Shown here: in pieces, positions 61,686 through 64,000 of the stretch
Position numbering within the stretch: position 1 is the first letter of the stretch
Layout: each line of letters opens with the position of its first letter
Origin: Viscum album
Taxonomy: Eukaryota; Streptophyta; Magnoliopsida; Santalales; Viscaceae
Direction of reading: 5' to 3'
DNA: 64,000 bases
NCBI GenBank assembly: GCA_963277665.1
Contig: OY728153.1
Coordinates: forward strand, 270,170,250-270,234,249
The notes under the pieces: generated by a model
The model's input: only the letters and a program-made list of their open reading frames with translations
Told to the model about the DNA's origin: nothing
The model's database searches: none
Position numbers and translations under genes: made by a program

Positions 61686-64000
61686 TGTTTTGTTTGGAAA
61701 TGGGGACGACCTTGTTTGTTTAAGGTTCAAACTTTCCAATAGGTTTCTAACAGGTTTATTTATATAACTAGAAACACCCAATGATTCTATATGCATTTGG
61801 ACCTACTTTCCAAAGGTATGTGCTCATTAGTTGTGTACTGATGAGGTTTAAGAATTATCATTGGTCAAGAGGATGGGAGGTCAGGCTCATCACACCTTTT
61901 TTGGGGGAATTATTCCTACTCTGAGACTCTCTATATTTAAGTCATGTTCACGAATACCTATTAATTAACCAAGAATGAAAATGAGTTTTCCTTTATATTT
62001 TTCAATCAATGATTGATATGTATGGGATTCAGAGAATCTTTTATATGTATTTTAGTTTCTTCATCAATGGAGAATCATCCTTATGTATTATAGATTCTAA
62101 GTCAATGATATCATTCAATACATTATATAGAAATCTCTTAGTCATTATGATGACCATACTAGTTTTAAATCCACTCAGTGGGGCACTTGAAGTTTATTGT
62201 CCTTCAGAAAGACATGGATTATTTCAGAGTTGGGATCGTACCCGCAGATGGGATACCTACGTATCCTCATAAAAAAGGAATCAGAACCCACATAGTTTCA
62301 TAAGAAGGATATAGTTTAACATCATATGGTATGGAAAAGAATTAATGAAAGATGGGATTGAACCTTAGAAAGGATTCCTACGTACTCTACTTTTAAGGAA
62401 GAGATCAAAGTCCACATAGTATATGTTAAGAAATATGGGGCTTATGCATGGTTAACAGCCCAAAAAGAGATGTTGTGATTACTTTTACACTCTAAGCTCA
62501 CGTGATTCATGCTCAGAGTGAGAAACAAGATGTATTAGTAAACATGACGATTGTGCCATAAAAGATGCAGTCACAAGAAATGATGTAGGGATTACATATG
62601 TATGACTTCCCAAGTAGATGAGGACCAGGACTTACTCTAGGAAAGAATCCCAGGAGCAAGGTCCATAAAGGTATTTGTACTTTATGTAGATTTAGAGTTT
62701 TAACATGGGGCTTACTCCTAAAGAGGATTCCCAAATTAAAGTGGACTTATAACTTGGGGCTTACTTCTGAGAAGGAGGCCCAAATTAAAGGAATTATGAT
62801 CAGGGCTTATTCCTGAGAAGGAGGCCCAATGTTAATGGAAATTATGATTGGGGATTACTCTTGAGAAGGAGGCCCAATGTTAAAGGAAATAATGATTGGG
62901 GCTTATTCCTGAGAATGAGGCCCAATGTTAAAGGAAATTATGATTGGGGATTACTCTTGAAAAGGAGGTCCAAATTAAAGGAATTATGATTGGGGATTAT
63001 TCTTGAGAAGGAGGCCCAATGTTAAAGGAAATTATGACTGGGGATTAAACTTTAGAATGAGGCCCAAATTAAAGGAATTATGATTGGGGCTTATTCCTGA
63101 GAAGGAGGTCCAATGTTAAAGGAAATTATGACCAGGGATTACTCCTGAGAAGGAGGCCCAAATTAATGGAATAATGATTGGGACTTATTCCTAAGAAGGA
63201 GTCCCAATGTAAAAGGAAATTATGACTGGGGCATACTCCTGGGATGGAGGCCCAGGTTAAGGAGACTTGGGGCTTACTCCTGAGGAGGATGCCGTAAATA
63301 AAAATATCTTCTCTTCTTAAAGGATGATGATATATGGAAGAAAACCTCTAATAATAGTGACATAAAGTTTGTAAGTCATGAGGTTTTGGGAGAGGTTCTC
63401 ACAGAACTCCTTTCAGATAAAGAATCCAACAATGGAACCATGCCATAAATGGCTTTGAAAAGGGGTTTTAGGGCTAATATATTGAAGAGGATAGGTGAAT
63501 GGGAGAGAGGAACACAAATAAAGTTTGCATGCGAGTGTAGGTCGTGCATGTAATTTGGTATGAAAGTCTTGGCCGCACAAGTGTACCTGCGCGACATGGG
63601 TTCACCTGGACGATGAAGAATCTGTAGGGTAATACTTGGGAGAGAATTAAATTCAAGCCTTTAATCTTATACTAAGATATTTCTAAAAGGGCGGCACACA
63701 AGTTTCATCGAAAGGGTAGGGTGGCGTGCAAGTGTTTCCATTTTTAATGAGGTCTGGATACTTAGGCACACAAGTGTTGATGAATTCTAAACACTTAGGC
63801 CGTATCCTACTCCTTCAAGTCTTCCATTCTAGGTAAAAAGTCACCTAAGAAGATTTCGTAAGAGTTGAGTTGAATTATTGGGTGATCAGAGCTTGAATTT
63901 GACTTTTGGAAAATCCATCTTTGAAATGGGGGCCAACATGGGATATTTATAGGCCACCTTGAACCTTGGGAGAAAAATCAAATAGGGTGCGCAAGTGAGA
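61686..64000 (-). repeat. 5' LTR of the Tat-like element (runs off the window)
   Basis: Homologous to 44314-46338 from TGTTTTGTTTGG onwards, with the same CCTACGTA units (62253, 62367), tandem array and TATA box (63944-63952). The last ~190 bases, including the palindrome pair, lie outside the window. It is about 300 bases longer than its partner over the shared part because of extra array units. Confidence 0.85.
62707..63300. repeat. ~47-bp tandem array in 5' LTR, about 13 units
   Basis: Same unit as 45338-45650 but nearly twice as many copies. The two length variants alternate at the 3' end of the array (short, long, short, long from about 62945), suggesting growth by ~94-base dimers. Hairpin TCCT-GAGA-AGGA is kept in most units. 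Confidence 0.85.

Larger units (their letters stand above)
44314..64000 (-). mobile_element. Large Ty3/gypsy element, Tat/Ogre-like (5' LTR incomplete)
   Basis: Two matching LTRs (44314-46527; 61686 to beyond 64000) flank a 15.2-kb internal region. Read on the minus strand it contains PBS-like site, an ORF upstream of gag, gag, protease, RT-RNase H, an additional RNase H, integrase, a ~3-kb noncoding region and an opposite-strand ORF relic. An extra RNase H between RNase H and integrase defines the Tat clade; the ORF ahead of gag and the size suggest the Ogre branch. LTR identity by eye is roughly 85-90%, so it is younger than the chromovirus. The Cassandra insertion and a pol duplication show it is not mobile now. 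Confidence 0.85.

Overview
The window looks like nuclear DNA of a flowering plant with a large, repeat-rich genome. The evidence is very AT-rich sequence, no recognisable host gene, and plant LTR-retrotransposon lineages: chromovirus/Tekay-like, Athila-like, Tat/Ogre-like, copia, a Cassandra TRIM and a CACTA DNA-transposon end. I cannot name the species. Every recognisable coding stretch belongs to a mobile element and nearly all are broken by stops and frameshifts.

Layout. 1-12.3 kb: AT-rich sequence without recognisable genes, holding an old ~38-bp tandem repeat (1.6-1.85 kb), an inverted pair of trinucleotide microsatellites (2.44-2.51 kb), a lone promoter-like segment (3.48-3.67 kb) and a satellite-like field of exact 32-bp periodicity with a ~241-bp higher-order repeat (about 5.7-7.65 kb). 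12.4-14.13 kb: minus-strand Athila-like RNase H and integrase remnant, cut at 14134 by a CACTA terminus that is itself truncated at ~14605. 14.6-17.17 kb: a long LTR-like repeat. 18.73-19.13 kb: plus-strand Athila-like protease remnant. 23.06-23.97 kb: plus-strand copia RT/RNase H remnant. 27.23-27.86 kb: another LTR-like repeat with a second copy at 43.74-44.31 kb.

30037-40185 is a complete but dead plus-strand Ty3/gypsy chromovirus (5' LTR, PBS, gag, protease, RT, RNase H, integrase, chromodomain, PPT, 3' LTR). It sits inside a second copy of the 14.6-17.2 kb repeat (28.7-30.04 plus 40.19-41.46 kb), so the host repeat is older. 42.3-42.83 kb is a minus-strand gag remnant.

44314 to the window end is one ~20-kb minus-strand Tat/Ogre-like element: 3' LTR 44314-46527, an antisense coiled-coil ORF relic (46.7-47.08 kb), a long 3' noncoding region with internal duplications (47.1-50.06 kb), integrase, an extra (archaeal-type) RNase H, RT-RNase H, protease, gag, a Gln/Thr/Ser-rich ORF upstream of gag, a PBS-like site, and a 5' LTR that runs off the window. 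It is younger than the chromovirus: its RT keeps YVDD and its LTRs are more alike. A Cassandra TRIM with 5S rRNA-like LTRs (52800-53602) has landed in its RT, and a 509-bp tandem duplication has broken its RNase H.

The most interesting unexplained structures are in and around the Tat element: paired palindromes 20 bp apart upstream of the LTR TATA box, two families of repeated stem-loops in the LTR and 3' region (one with a compensatory base-pair change), and the antisense coiled-coil ORF. The 32-bp phased array at 6.5-7.6 kb is the other. Identities and counts are by eye; no alignment or search was run.
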